Shown here piece by piece: positions 26,356 to 34,057 of a DNA stretch of 64,000 nucleotides (position 1 is its first letter; every line of letters begins with the position of its first letter). Origin of the DNA: Enterococcus devriesei (lineage in GTDB: Bacteria > Bacillota > Bacilli > Lactobacillales > Enterococcaceae); NCBI RefSeq assembly GCF_001885905.1, contig NZ_JXKM01000012.1, positions 1-64,000 on the forward strand, given 5' to 3'. The notes under the pieces are model-generated. The model ran no database searches. It had not been told where the DNA came from and saw only the letters and a list, made by a program, of their open reading frames with translations. The translations under genes and the position numbers were made by a program.

Positions 26356-27156
26356 TTAACCTCTTGTTTTACCACCTGCAACATTTGTCGTTACTCCTGT
26401 TATATAGCTTGCACGATCAGATAAATAATAGCATACCAAATCAGCGACTTCCTTTAGCTTTCCGCTCCTTCCCAATGGAATCGTAGTTGTTTTACTGTAG
26501 TTTTTACGTAATTCATCAATCGTAATGTTTCGAGTATACGCTAGGGCTGTTTCATATTCGATCGTCCGTAGACCTGTCTCTTCCATGATTCCAGGTGCGA
26601 TACCTACAACACGAACCCCATGTTTGCCTAGCTCCTTCGCCCAAGAGCGTGTATAGCTATTCACTGCTGCCTTGGTCGCTGCGTATGGGCTTTGCCCTTC
26701 CGAACCCTCGACACCACTTTCAGAAGACATATTGATAATTACTCCGCGTTTGTTTTTCACCATTATTCTAGCAACCGCTTGGGTCATTAGAAAGAGTCCT
26801 TTTTGATTAATTTCAAAAATTTTGTCAAAAACCCCATCCGATAATTCAAACTTTCCATGTGGCATTTGCTCATCCACTAATAATCTTGGAACATTGATTC
26901 CCGCATTGTTAACTAAACCATCAACTGTTCCGAATAATTCATTGACCGCCGCAACATTTGCCTCTACCTGTTTTCGTGAAGAAATATCTGTTTGGAAAAA
27001 ATATAGATTTTCATGGGTTCTCTCGCCGTCTTTGATATCAAAATTAGCGACTTGCGCACCTACCGCTAATAATTCGTCCACAATACTGGCACCTATTCCA
27101 GATGATCCCCCAGTAACAATTACTTTTTTGTCTTCTATACCTAACCAATCTGTCAT
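26356..27156 (-). CDS. srlD: sorbitol-6-phosphate 2-dehydrogenase
   Basis: The 266-residue short-chain dehydrogenase oxidises sorbitol 6-phosphate to fructose 6-phosphate. It has the cofactor motif VTGGSSGIGASI (residues 14-25), NNAGIN, the catalytic Ser in INMSSESG, and YAATKAAV with Tyr and Lys. It is the first gene of the sorbitol operon. The start at 27156 is preceded by AGGAGG; an ATG six codons earlier overlaps that site. A cre-like palindrome lies about 35 bp upstream. Confidence 0.93.
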   Translation of the reverse strand: MTDWLGIEDKKVIVTGGSSGIGASIVDELLAVGAQVANFDIKDGERTHENLYFFQTDISSRKQVEANVAAVNELFGTVDGLVNNAGINVPRLLVDEQMPHGKFELSDGVFDKIFEINQKGLFLMTQAVARIMVKNKRGVIINMSSESGVEGSEGQSPYAATKAAVNSYTRSWAKELGKHGVRVVGIAPGIMEETGLRTIEYETALAYTRNITIDELRKNYSKTTTIPLGRSGKLKEVADLVCYYLSDRASYITGVTTNVAGGKTRG

Positions 27157-27190
27157 ATCTGTTTTCCTCCTCATTGATACAAGATGAGTA

Positions 27191-27204
27191 TAAAGCGCTT
27201 TTTA
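27191..27204. promoter_or_regulatory. candidate cre (CcpA) site upstream of the sorbitol operon
   Basis: TAAAGCGCTTTTTA contains the perfect palindrome AAAGCGCTTT (27192-27201), the core shape of CcpA operators. It lies 35 bp upstream of srlD, consistent with glucose repression of sorbitol use. Confidence 0.55.
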
Positions 27205-27264
27205 AAAATAATTAATAGCATCTTTTTTTTAACTTCAAAAAAAAAAAATACACTAATTTCTAAA

Positions 27265-27306
27265 TTTAAAAAACTACCCAAAAGCAAATGAATGCCTCAG
27301 GGTAGT
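27265..27306 (-). terminator. terminator of the lipoprotein gene
   Basis: A 7-bp stem (ACTACCC at 27273-27279 with GGGTAGT at 27300-27306) and a 20-base loop are followed on the minus strand by a T-run. It lies just after the lipoprotein stop and before the sorbitol operon promoter. Confidence 0.7.
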
Positions 27307-27322
27307 CTGATAAGTTATTTTT

Positions 27323-27844
27323 TTAATCCAACCTTTTAACCGGACTCAGCTCCATTCGATATGGCGGATTGACTGTTGCATCCTCTAGCTGAAGACCCTC
27401 AGCCGAGCGTTTGACTGTAAGAGTATAGTCATTCATCACATTTGCTCTGAAATTTCCATTGATGTGGTATTTGACTGTCGTATCATCAATAACTTGATAG
27501 TTGGCAAAGTTTTCTGTATCCCAACGCTGCTCTTTTGAGCCACGAAACATAGTGGTTCTAATTTTTGAATCTGGTTTAAAGGTAAAAATGTAAGACTCAT
27601 TATTCCAAGAATAACTCAACAATAAAGTGGCTAAATCCTGCTGAGGATCAAACTTGACCGGATTTTCTTCCATATAGGTGTGATTTAAGTAATCGTCTTT
27701 AGTCGATTCTGCTTGATCCTCTGCAATTATTTTGCGAACCTCCGCCGGATCATTGGAAGTCACGGTGATTACGTCTGGCTCTTTTACTCCGGAACAGCCT
27801 GTCAAAAAAAACATTCCCAGTCCGATCAATAGTCTTCGTTTCAT
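27323..27844 (-). CDS. putative lipoprotein of unknown function
   Basis: The 173-residue protein has a lipoprotein signal peptide (MKRRLLIGLGMFFLTGCSG, lipobox LTGC with Cys17), so it should be attached to the outer face of the membrane. The mature part is hydrophilic, with DDYLNHTYMEENPVKFDPQQDLATLLLSYSWNNESYIFTF and DDTTVKYHINGNF. I do not recognise a named family. It is a single gene with its own terminator; GGGGAGA precedes the ATG. Confidence 0.82.
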   Translation of the reverse strand: MKRRLLIGLGMFFLTGCSGVKEPDVITVTSNDPAEVRKIIAEDQAESTKDDYLNHTYMEENPVKFDPQQDLATLLLSYSWNNESYIFTFKPDSKIRTTMFRGSKEQRWDTENFANYQVIDDTTVKYHINGNFRANVMNDYTLTVKRSAEGLQLEDATVNPPYRMELSPVKRLD

Positions 27845-27936
27845 TGTTTCTCCCCGTTCGTTTATTCCTTAATCATAACAAAGAAGTGACTCCTCAAAAT
27901 GAAAATAAAATAAAAAAATCCTAGATTTTCTAGGAT

Positions 27937-28344
27937 TTACTCTGCTGCTAGTTTAATTTCATAAGGTTCTATTTTAAAAAGCTGAACTAAAATCTGATTG
28001 ACTTGGTCAAACAATTCTTCGTCATCTTCAAATCGCTGCTTTGTTTGAATTCGCTGAGTCTCCGCTTGATAAATCATTTGATCCCCTAAATATTGCGGTT
28101 TGACCACAGCGGTTCCTTTTTGCAAAACAAGCTCTTCTTCCCCGATCCCAACTGGAATAGCGGTCTCTCGCCAACCATTTTTCTGAGCCAATACTTGAAC
28201 AAGCGAGGGAACATCAAAATGATCTAACATCGCAGACCGACGATCTTCGAAATGAATTGTCAAAGACTCCGTATTTTGCAATCCGCAGGCATTACAGCCC
28301 CCTTCAATTAAAAAGGCTTTACTCGTAATCGCTGCTTTAGGCAT
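27937..28344 (-). CDS. unidentified 135-residue protein with a CNAC motif
   Basis: I do not recognise this protein. It starts MPKAAITSKAFLIEGGCNACGLQN, where the CxxC could bind metal or be redox active, and ends with an acidic region (FEDDEELFDQVNQILVQLFKIEPYEIKLAAE). It overlaps the HAD phosphatase gene by 8 bp and is probably translated by coupling. The first part of the downstream gap has no clear terminator. Confidence 0.7.
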   Translation of the reverse strand: MPKAAITSKAFLIEGGCNACGLQNTESLTIHFEDRRSAMLDHFDVPSLVQVLAQKNGWRETAIPVGIGEEELVLQKGTAVVKPQYLGDQMIYQAETQRIQTKQRFEDDEELFDQVNQILVQLFKIEPYEIKLAAE

Positions 28345-29014
28345 CTATTTCACGCACCTTCTGATAAATTTCGTTTAATTTTGGCTGATCCAAATCAACA
28401 AATGACGTTACAACAACATCCGCAAAAGCTAAATCTTGTTTAGGAAACGCTGGATTGGCGAAGCCCACACAGACCATTCCCGCATTGCGCACCGCGCCTG
28501 TACCGTTTTTTGTATCTTCGATTCCCAGACAGTTTTTAGGATCAACCCCGATTCGCTCCGCCGCTGCTAAATAAACATCAGGAGCTGGTTTTGAGTGTTT
28601 GACCTCCTCGGTACTGACCACTTCTGAAAAATAATCCGCTAAACCGATTTCTAGCAAATTCTCCTTAATCTCCGCTAATGAAGACGAAGAAGCTACTGCT
28701 AGCTTTAAGCCAGACTCATGCAGTCTTTTGACAAAACTTTGGACATGAGGAATCACCCGAACGCCATCACGCTCAATCATTGCCCTACGCCGAGCGGTCA
28801 TTTCAGCCACATATTCTGGTACCGACAACGGCAAATCGAACGCCTGCTTCATTTGCGCCCACATATATTCGCTAGTAGTGCCCATAAATTGAAAATGGTA
28901 GCTCTCCTCTACTGGATGCCCCGCTTCAGCTAAAATCGCTGATTTACTTTGGAAATAAGTGTACTCTGAATCAACTAACACGCCGTCCATATCAAAAATG
29001 ATTGCTTCTAACAT
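28337..29014 (-). CDS. HAD-superfamily phosphatase (beta-phosphoglucomutase-like)
   Basis: The 225-residue protein has HAD motif I FDMDGVLVDSE with Asp8 and Asp10, motif II in LAVASSSSL, the motif III lysine in HSKPAPDVYL and motif IV GIEDTKNGTGAVRNAG. The cap region (MTARRRAMIERDGVRVIPHV) is of the subfamily I type shared by beta-phosphoglucomutases and sugar-phosphate phosphatases. The substrate is unknown. TGGAGGG precedes the start. It forms a two-gene unit with the CNAC protein. Confidence 0.88.
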   Translation of the reverse strand: MLEAIIFDMDGVLVDSEYTYFQSKSAILAEAGHPVEESYHFQFMGTTSEYMWAQMKQAFDLPLSVPEYVAEMTARRRAMIERDGVRVIPHVQSFVKRLHESGLKLAVASSSSLAEIKENLLEIGLADYFSEVVSTEEVKHSKPAPDVYLAAAERIGVDPKNCLGIEDTKNGTGAVRNAGMVCVGFANPAFPKQDLAFADVVVTSFVDLDQPKLNEIYQKVREIDA

Positions 29015-29503
29015 AAATACCCTCCATCAAAAACCTTTGCTTAAACTCTATCACACAATTAAACGTTAATGTAGCTTTTTTAGTGGCAGGTCTAAAGGAA
29101 AACATAACGGACAGCAAATTCAGTTAAAGCCTAAAGAAAAACTCGCAGCCGACTCCGTTTAAAAAGAAGAATCAATTTTTGAGAAAATTGATTCCCATCT
29201 TCGTCGGCATACCATCATGCTAAACAGCCCTACTCTTAATAGTAAAATCATCAATTTTAGTTCTCAAACTACAAGTCCTGCAAAAAGCATAACTGACACT
29301 AATTCACTCCAGGGAGTCAATTTTTTCAAAACAAAAAATTGATTCCATTCTCATTTCGCATACGATTTTTCTAACCTGCTGGTCATCACTCGTTAAAAGT
29401 AGATAAATTACTTTCAGAATTTATCTTTCGTTTTCGATGACATACCATTTTTCTAATTATGCTAAAGCATAATTAGAAAAACTGGCAAAGCAGGAAGAAA
29501 AAC
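29015..29503. repeat. gene-free stretch with several palindromes
   Basis: No gene is supported in this stretch. It holds a GAATCAATTTTT...AAAATTGATTCC hairpin (about 29170-29196), a second related hairpin (about 29320-29345), a GATAAATT...GAATTTATC stem (about 29402-29426) and a perfect 16-bp palindrome with a two-base loop (29448-29463 with 29466-29481). The first hairpin type recurs at 41934-41967. The pieces look like remnants of small repeat elements and possibly extra terminators. Confidence 0.6.
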
Positions 29504-29504
29504 T

Positions 29505-29534
29505 CGCAAAAAAAGTCTGCAACTTGTGCAGACT
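29505..29534 (-). terminator. terminator of the TMEM175-like gene
   Basis: An 8-bp perfect stem (AGTCTGCA at 29514-29521 with TGCAGACT at 29527-29534) overlaps the stop codon and is followed on the minus strand by a T7 run. Confidence 0.87.
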
Positions 29535-30105
29535 ACAGGATTTTTTCGATAGCTTTTTCTGGGATGAACCACATTAATAGGATCAGTACATTCACGATCA
29601 AGACCATGATCGGCGCGATCAATTTTCCTAAAATTAACGCTAAGAGGGCTAATCCAATCGATAAATACGATTTAGGATAATGCTTGAACAACTGGCCGAT
29701 CTTTGAATCTTCACCATTCGCTCGTACCAGCGCCCGCACTAATAAATAATAGGCGATATCCGTTCCCAAAGTAATCATTCCATACAACGCTTGAGGTGCC
29801 CAATCAAATGGATAATCCCCGACCCAAGCGGTCACATAAGGAAACAACGTCATCATTAAAATCAAAAAATTATTCGCCCACAGTACCCAACCATCGACCT
29901 TTCGCACCAACTGAAAAAGATGATGATGATTGTTCCAATAAATCGCCAGACTAACAAAACTAATCAAATAAACGATGAATTTATGCTCCATATTCAAGAA
30001 AGCGGACCAATTAGGTGAATTCGGTTCATGTAATTCTAACACTAGCAGCGTCATAATAATTGCAATGACTGCATCGGTAAAAGCTTCAATTCGTGATTTT
30101 GGCAT
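29533..30105 (-). CDS. TMEM175/DUF1211-family membrane protein (putative potassium channel)
   Basis: The 190-residue protein has about six hydrophobic segments and the family's first-helix motif RIEAFTDAVIAIIMTLLVLEL, where FTD stands in for the usual FSD filter motif. It also has the IYWNNHHHLFQLV segment typical of bacterial TMEM175 homologues, which conduct potassium as tetramers. The similarity is clear, but channel activity is inferred from the family. It is a single gene with its own terminator; the ribosome site is weak. Confidence 0.82.
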   Translation of the reverse strand: MPKSRIEAFTDAVIAIIMTLLVLELHEPNSPNWSAFLNMEHKFIVYLISFVSLAIYWNNHHHLFQLVRKVDGWVLWANNFLILMMTLFPYVTAWVGDYPFDWAPQALYGMITLGTDIAYYLLVRALVRANGEDSKIGQLFKHYPKSYLSIGLALLALILGKLIAPIMVLIVNVLILLMWFIPEKAIEKIL

Positions 30106-30363
30106 TTTTTCTAACCCCTAACTCGCTGCATTTATTACTAACAAAAAATAAGTTTTTCGTTATCGTTTCTATTAAACAAAAAATCGACCAAAATATCAAG
30201 AATAACGCCATCATATCCAGCTAGTTATCAGCTAGCTCTCATTAATTGAAAGAATACAACCAGCAAAAGTTTAGCCATAAATACGTCTTAAGTTGGACGA
30301 AAGTCAAAATTTTTTTTGCTACACTAGGTTTATGATAAAACAAATGGAAAGAAGGAATTAAAA

Positions 30364-30561
30364 ATGATGAAAGAATATCCTATGGTTGTGCGTATTTTAG
30401 CTGTTATCGGCTTTTTCCTAGTTGCTAGTTTGATTTTGAGTATTGTTGTTCCAGTTATTTCCAGCTTGATCGGTTTATTCTTTAGAATCGCGATTCCGTT
30501 GGCGATCGCGTATTTCCTAGTCAACTGGTTGACCAAACGTCGGGATCGCAGAACCTACTAA
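30364..30561 (+). CDS. small hydrophobic membrane protein (65 residues)
   Basis: The product MMKEYPMVVRILAVIGFFLVASLILS... is almost all hydrophobic (about residues 8-57) with a basic end, LTKRRDRRTY. GAAGGA precedes the ATG pair and a bidirectional terminator follows, which supports a real gene despite its size. No family is recognised. It is convergent with the ZIP transporter gene. Confidence 0.7.
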   Translation: MMKEYPMVVRILAVIGFFLVASLILSIVVPVISSLIGLFFRIAIPLAIAYFLVNWLTKRRDRRTY

Positions 30562-30574
30562 TAAAATTTGATCC

Positions 30575-30617
30575 AAAAAAAGAGGACTTTTCCAGCAACG
30601 AAAAGCCCTCTTTTTAT
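30575..30617. terminator. bidirectional terminator between the small membrane gene and the ZIP gene
   Basis: The arms AAAAAGAGG and CCTCTTTTT plus CTTTTC and GAAAAG form a long stem with A-runs and T-runs on both sides. It serves both convergent genes. Confidence 0.88.
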
Positions 30618-30624
30618 TTTTTCA

Positions 30625-31443
30625 CTACCCTAGTGCCACGTCTAAAATCATCATAATAATAAAACCCAACATCGCGCCAAAAACGCCAAAATGATGCTTG
30701 CTGTCTGTCGTCGCCTGAGCCTCTGGAATTAATTCTTCCACGACGACATAGATCATCGCTCCTGCAGCAAACGACAGTGCATAAGGCAAGATCGGCTGAA
30801 CACTTGTAACCAGCAAAGCTCCGATAACGGCCGCAATAGGCTCAACGATTCCCGATGCTTGACCATACACGAAGGATTTTGTCCGACTCAATCCCTCTTG
30901 TCTTAGGGGGATCGAAACGGCCGCACCTTCTGGAAAGTTTTGGATACCGATTCCCAGTGAGACAGAGATTGCTGCTAAGACTGCAACAGTGGGATTGGCA
31001 GCTTCACTAGCTGCACCGAAAGCGACCCCTACCGCTAACCCTTCAGGTATATTATGTAGTGTGATGGAAAAGACTAATAAAATTGTCCGTTTTAAATGAC
31101 TGGGTAAGCCTTCCCGTTCTTTATTTGGGCCAAAGTGCATATGGGGAATCAGCTTGTCGGCGATATAAAGAAACACGCCGCCTAAGCCAAAACCGATACT
31201 GACAACTAGCCACGGAATCGAACCATTTTCTTCCGCCGCAGCGATCGCTGGATCTAATAAGGACCAAAAACTGGCGGCGATCATGACCCCCGAAGCAAAG
31301 CCTAACATGAGATTCAATACATTGCGATTGATATTTTTGAAGAAGAAAACCATTGCCGCACCTAAGGCAGTCATCCCCCAAGTAAATATTGTTCCAACTA
31401 AAGCTTGCTGCCAGGCAGCCAGGCTTAGTAGCCATTCCGTCAT
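30625..31443 (-). CDS. ZIP-family metal (zinc) transporter
   Basis: The 272-residue membrane protein has eight hydrophobic segments and both ZIP metal-site motifs: TLHNIPEGLAVGVAFG in the fourth helix and IGIQNFPEGAAVSIPL in the fifth. A histidine-containing loop (IPHMHFGPNKEREGLPSHLKRT) lies between helices 3 and 4. It belongs with ZupT and Gram-positive ZIPs that import zinc or other divalent metals; specificity is not evident. GGGAGG precedes the start. Confidence 0.92.
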   Translation of the reverse strand: MTEWLLSLAAWQQALVGTIFTWGMTALGAAMVFFFKNINRNVLNLMLGFASGVMIAASFWSLLDPAIAAAEENGSIPWLVVSIGFGLGGVFLYIADKLIPHMHFGPNKEREGLPSHLKRTILLVFSITLHNIPEGLAVGVAFGAASEAANPTVAVLAAISVSLGIGIQNFPEGAAVSIPLRQEGLSRTKSFVYGQASGIVEPIAAVIGALLVTSVQPILPYALSFAAGAMIYVVVEELIPEAQATTDSKHHFGVFGAMLGFIIMMILDVALG

Positions 31444-31571
31444 AGAAACCTCCCATAAAATTTTTATTTATGTAACTGACTTCGTAAAAGTAACGCAGAT
31501 CCAAAGAATTGTGTCAGTAGTTATCGCTAATTTTAATATTTGTCATAATAATATCATGTTTTAGGCATGCC

Positions 31572-31625
31572 CGTATACTTTCAAAAGACACTTTCTTTGC
31601 CGGTTTTTTTTAGACGCGGTATACT
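31572..31625 (+). promoter_or_regulatory. pyruvate oxidase promoter with a duplicated -10-like block
   Basis: TTGCCG (31597-31602), a 17-bp spacer and TATACT (31620-31625) form a sigma-A promoter about 42 bp before the gene. The block GTATACTTTCAA occurs at 31573-31584 and again at 31619-31630, so the -10 region is repeated 46 bp upstream. This could be a second start or a regulator site. Confidence 0.6.
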
Positions 31626-31666
31626 TTCAAGGTAGGAAGCTTACAAAAAGAAAGTGAGTGAAGAAG

Positions 31667-33388
31667 ATGTCAAAAATTAATGCAGGCGTTGCAATGGTGA
31701 ATGTTTTTGAAGCTTGGGGAATCGATCATATTTATGGAATTCCCGGTGGCTCATTCAATTCAACAATGGATGCGCTATATCACGAACGCGAATCCGTAAA
31801 ATATATTCAAGTACGCCACGAAGAAGCCGGTGCTTTAGCCGCAGCAGCAGATGCAAAACTAACTGGTAAAGTCGGTGCCGTCTTCGGTTCTGCTGGTCCT
31901 GGTGCCAGTCACTTAATCAACGGACTTTATGACGCGCAAATGGACAACGTTCCTGTTTTGGCGTTATTAGGTCAAGTTGCTACAACTGCCATGAACTACA
32001 ACTCTTTCCAAGAATTAAACGAAAATCCAATGTTCGCGGATGTCAGTGTCTACAATCGGACCGTTATGACTCCCGAAAGTCTGCCTCATGTCATTGATGA
32101 AGCTATTAAAGCGGCGTATCAACAAAAAGGTGTTGCAGTCGTAACGATTCCCGTTGACCTCGGTTTTGAAGAGATTGAAGAAGTCGAGATCGCAACCGCG
32201 AAAAATCATAAAACCGGCGTTATTATGCCTGATGAAGAAGATCTTAAAGCCGCGCTTCCTTTAATTGAAGCAGCGAAAAAACCGGTGCTTTACGTTGGTC
32301 AAGGTGTCCGTGGTGGTTTTGATGCGGTGAAAGCGTTCGCTGAGCATTTCTCAATGCCCGTTGCAGCAGCCGTACTTGCCAAAGGGATCATTCCTGATCT
32401 CTATGAAAATTTCTTAGGATTTGCCGCCCGTGTCGCAACCAAGCCAGCCAATGAAGCGTTAGCTGACGCGGATTTGATTGTCTTTGTCGGCAGTGACTTC
32501 CCATTTGGTCGTTACTTCTTTAATCCGGAAGCAAAATTCATTCAAGTTGATATCGATGCGACAAAATTTGGTCGTCGCCACAATGTTGACCAATCTGTTT
32601 TAGGTGACGGAGCGACTGCATTACGTCGTTGGGTGGAACTTGGTGAAGCACGTCCAGCAGATGCTTGGTTGAAAGCCAACCAAGAAAACATTCGCAACTG
32701 GCACGCTTGGCGCAAGAGCTTCTATAACGATGACTCTACTCCGTTAAGAGCAGAACCAGTCTTTAAAGAAATCAATCGCATCGCCGAAAAAGATGCTGTC
32801 TACGTTAGTGATGTCGGTAATGTAACGGTCAATTCAATCCGTCATTTAGAAATGAATGGCGAACAACAATTTACCACTTCAGGTTGGTTCGCAACCATGG
32901 GTAATGGCGTACCAGGCGGGATTGCTGCGCAATTGACTTATCCAGACAAACAAGTCTTTACCTTCAGTGGTGACGGTGGCTTTGCTATGCAAATGCAAGA
33001 TATCATCACCCAAGTAAAATACAATTTACCAATCATCAACGTGGTCTTTTCTAACAATGCTTTTGGTTTCATCGAAGCGGAACAAGAAGATACCGAACAA
33101 CAAAAATTCGGCGTTTTCCTAGAAGGTGCGGACTTCGGTAAAGTTGGTGAAGCCCTGGGAGCTGATGGGTTTACCATCACTGAATACAGCCAACTTGAAC
33201 CTGCGTTTACCGCAGCGAAGGAAAGCAAACGTCCAGTCGTGATCGATATCAAGATCAAAGACGAACGGCCTTTACCAGTCGAAGCGTTGGAATTAGAGCC
33301 TGAAAAATTCTCAGCCGAACAAATCAAGGCCTTCAAAGAAAAATATCAAGTCCACGATATGCCAACCTTGCGTGAACTCTTGAAATAA
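31667..33388 (+). CDS. pox: pyruvate oxidase (thiamine-diphosphate enzyme)
   Basis: The 573-residue flavoenzyme converts pyruvate, phosphate and oxygen to acetyl phosphate, CO2 and hydrogen peroxide. It has the N-terminal IYGIPGGSFNSTMDAL and the catalytic Glu in RHEEAGALAAAADAKL. It also has the FAD region FVGSDFPFGRYFFNPEAKF and the ThDP motif FSGDGGFAMQMQDIITQVKYNLP...NN. The match to SpxB/PoxL types is strong along the whole length; acetolactate synthase is less likely. I start at the ATG at 31667 after AAAGTGAG. It is a plus-strand single gene, so it opposes the replication fork here. Expression would make the cell a peroxide producer in air. Confidence 0.93.
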   Translation: MSKINAGVAMVNVFEAWGIDHIYGIPGGSFNSTMDALYHERESVKYIQVRHEEAGALAAAADAKLTGKVGAVFGSAGPGASHLINGLYDAQMDNVPVLALLGQVATTAMNYNSFQELNENPMFADVSVYNRTVMTPESLPHVIDEAIKAAYQQKGVAVVTIPVDLGFEEIEEVEIATAKNHKTGVIMPDEEDLKAALPLIEAAKKPVLYVGQGVRGGFDAVKAFAEHFSMPVAAAVLAKGIIPDLYENFLGFAARVATKPANEALADADLIVFVGSDFPFGRYFFNPEAKFIQVDIDATKFGRRHNVDQSVLGDGATALRRWVELGEARPADAWLKANQENIRNWHAWRKSFYNDDSTPLRAEPVFKEINRIAEKDAVYVSDVGNVTVNSIRHLEMNGEQQFTTSGWFATMGNGVPGGIAAQLTYPDKQVFTFSGDGGFAMQMQDIITQVKYNLPIINVVFSNNAFGFIEAEQEDTEQQKFGVFLEGADFGKVGEALGADGFTITEYSQLEPAFTAAKESKRPVVIDIKIKDERPLPVEALELEPEKFSAEQIKAFKEKYQVHDMPTLRELLK

Positions 33389-33414
33389 TCAAAGAGCGTG
33401 ACAAGCTACGCTGA

Positions 33415-33500
33415 TTCATAAGAAAGGCTTTCGCGAAGCCGGACATGGCTAGACCTGCTGTAAATCGTTTTATTCCTGTGAAAAATTTATACTTTCTTTC
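33415..33500 (-). repeat. dispersed repeat family 2, copy 1
   Basis: Read on the minus strand it has GAAAGTATAAA, GAATAAAACG, TTTACAGCAGGTCTA, GGCTTCGCGAA and CCTTTCTTA, each of which recurs in the same order at 59139-59260. The GGCTTCGCGAAAGCC part forms a small hairpin. It lies directly 3' of the EIIA terminator, just as copy 2 lies 3' of the khpB terminator. Confidence 0.8.
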
Positions 33501-33510
33501 AAGAGTTAAA

Positions 33511-33539
33511 AAAAAGTTGTGCCAATGGCACAACTTTTT
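33511..33539 (-). terminator. terminator of the orphan EIIA gene
   Basis: A 13-bp perfect stem (AAAAAGTTGTGCC with GGCACAACTTTTT) around a three-base loop, with T-runs on both strands. It ends one base from the EIIA stop codon and could also stop pyruvate oxidase transcripts. Confidence 0.92.
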
Positions 33540-33917
33540 TTACATTCTTCTGATAGTCATTTTGGTTTCTTTTTCCAACTGTTCCGTCAGCTCGTCAGCT
33601 GTTAACTCACGATTCACCAATGCTTGCAGCACCATCGGCAAATTCGCCCCTGTTACTAACGCTTGCCGATCATCGTTCATCACACAATAACTGGCATAGC
33701 GAAAAGGCGTTCCACCAAAAATGTCCACGAGCCAAACAAGCTCGTCTGTCTTCGTCAATACATCATTGGCCAAATCCGTTATTTTTTCTTGGAGTCCGGT
33801 AGCCCCCGGCTCGATATTTATTGTTTCGACACAGCTTTGCTCACCCAAAATGGCTTCCGCCGTCTTTAACAGACTATCCGCTAAATGGTCGTGGGTCGCG
33901 ATAATTATCCCGATCAT
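33540..33917 (-). CDS. orphan mannose-type PTS EIIA protein
   Basis: The 125-residue protein matches the EIIA-Man (PTS-IIA) fold: MIGIIIATHDHLADSLLKTAEAILG with the phosphorylated His9, then LVWLVDIFGGTPFRYASY and the TGANLPMVLQAL segment. Usually these domains are fused to EIIB or stand next to EIIB/EIIC genes; none are here. It may serve a remote transporter or act as a regulatory phosphoprotein. It is transcribed alone toward pyruvate oxidase. Confidence 0.9.
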   Translation of the reverse strand: MIGIIIATHDHLADSLLKTAEAILGEQSCVETINIEPGATGLQEKITDLANDVLTKTDELVWLVDIFGGTPFRYASYCVMNDDRQALVTGANLPMVLQALVNRELTADELTEQLEKETKMTIRRM

Positions 33918-34057
33918 ACTGACACATCCCTTCGAGACTTAAGTTTAGCTTATTTTAAATCGCAAGTAAATTCTTAACGGTTGACTTGAAACTTCAGATG
34001 TTCCCCGATATAATGCAAAGAGGCCTTGGGCCAATACTGATAAAGCGAGGAAATTCA

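Noticed and set aside
29015-29503. CRISPR-like array
   Set aside because: The repeats are palindromes of different sequence and irregular spacing, with no conserved direct repeat or spacers.
30330-30536. Minus-strand open frame over the small membrane gene
   Set aside because: It is the antisense of the plus-strand gene that has a ribosome site and terminator.
31658-31666. GTG start for pyruvate oxidase three codons upstream
   Set aside because: It overlaps the ribosome-site region; AAAGTGAG is correctly spaced for the ATG at 31667.
33986-34057. Longer N-terminus for the ABC-F protein
   Set aside because: The extra 24 residues do not resemble ABC-F proteins, and a TTG with GAGGA gives the family's normal start and length.
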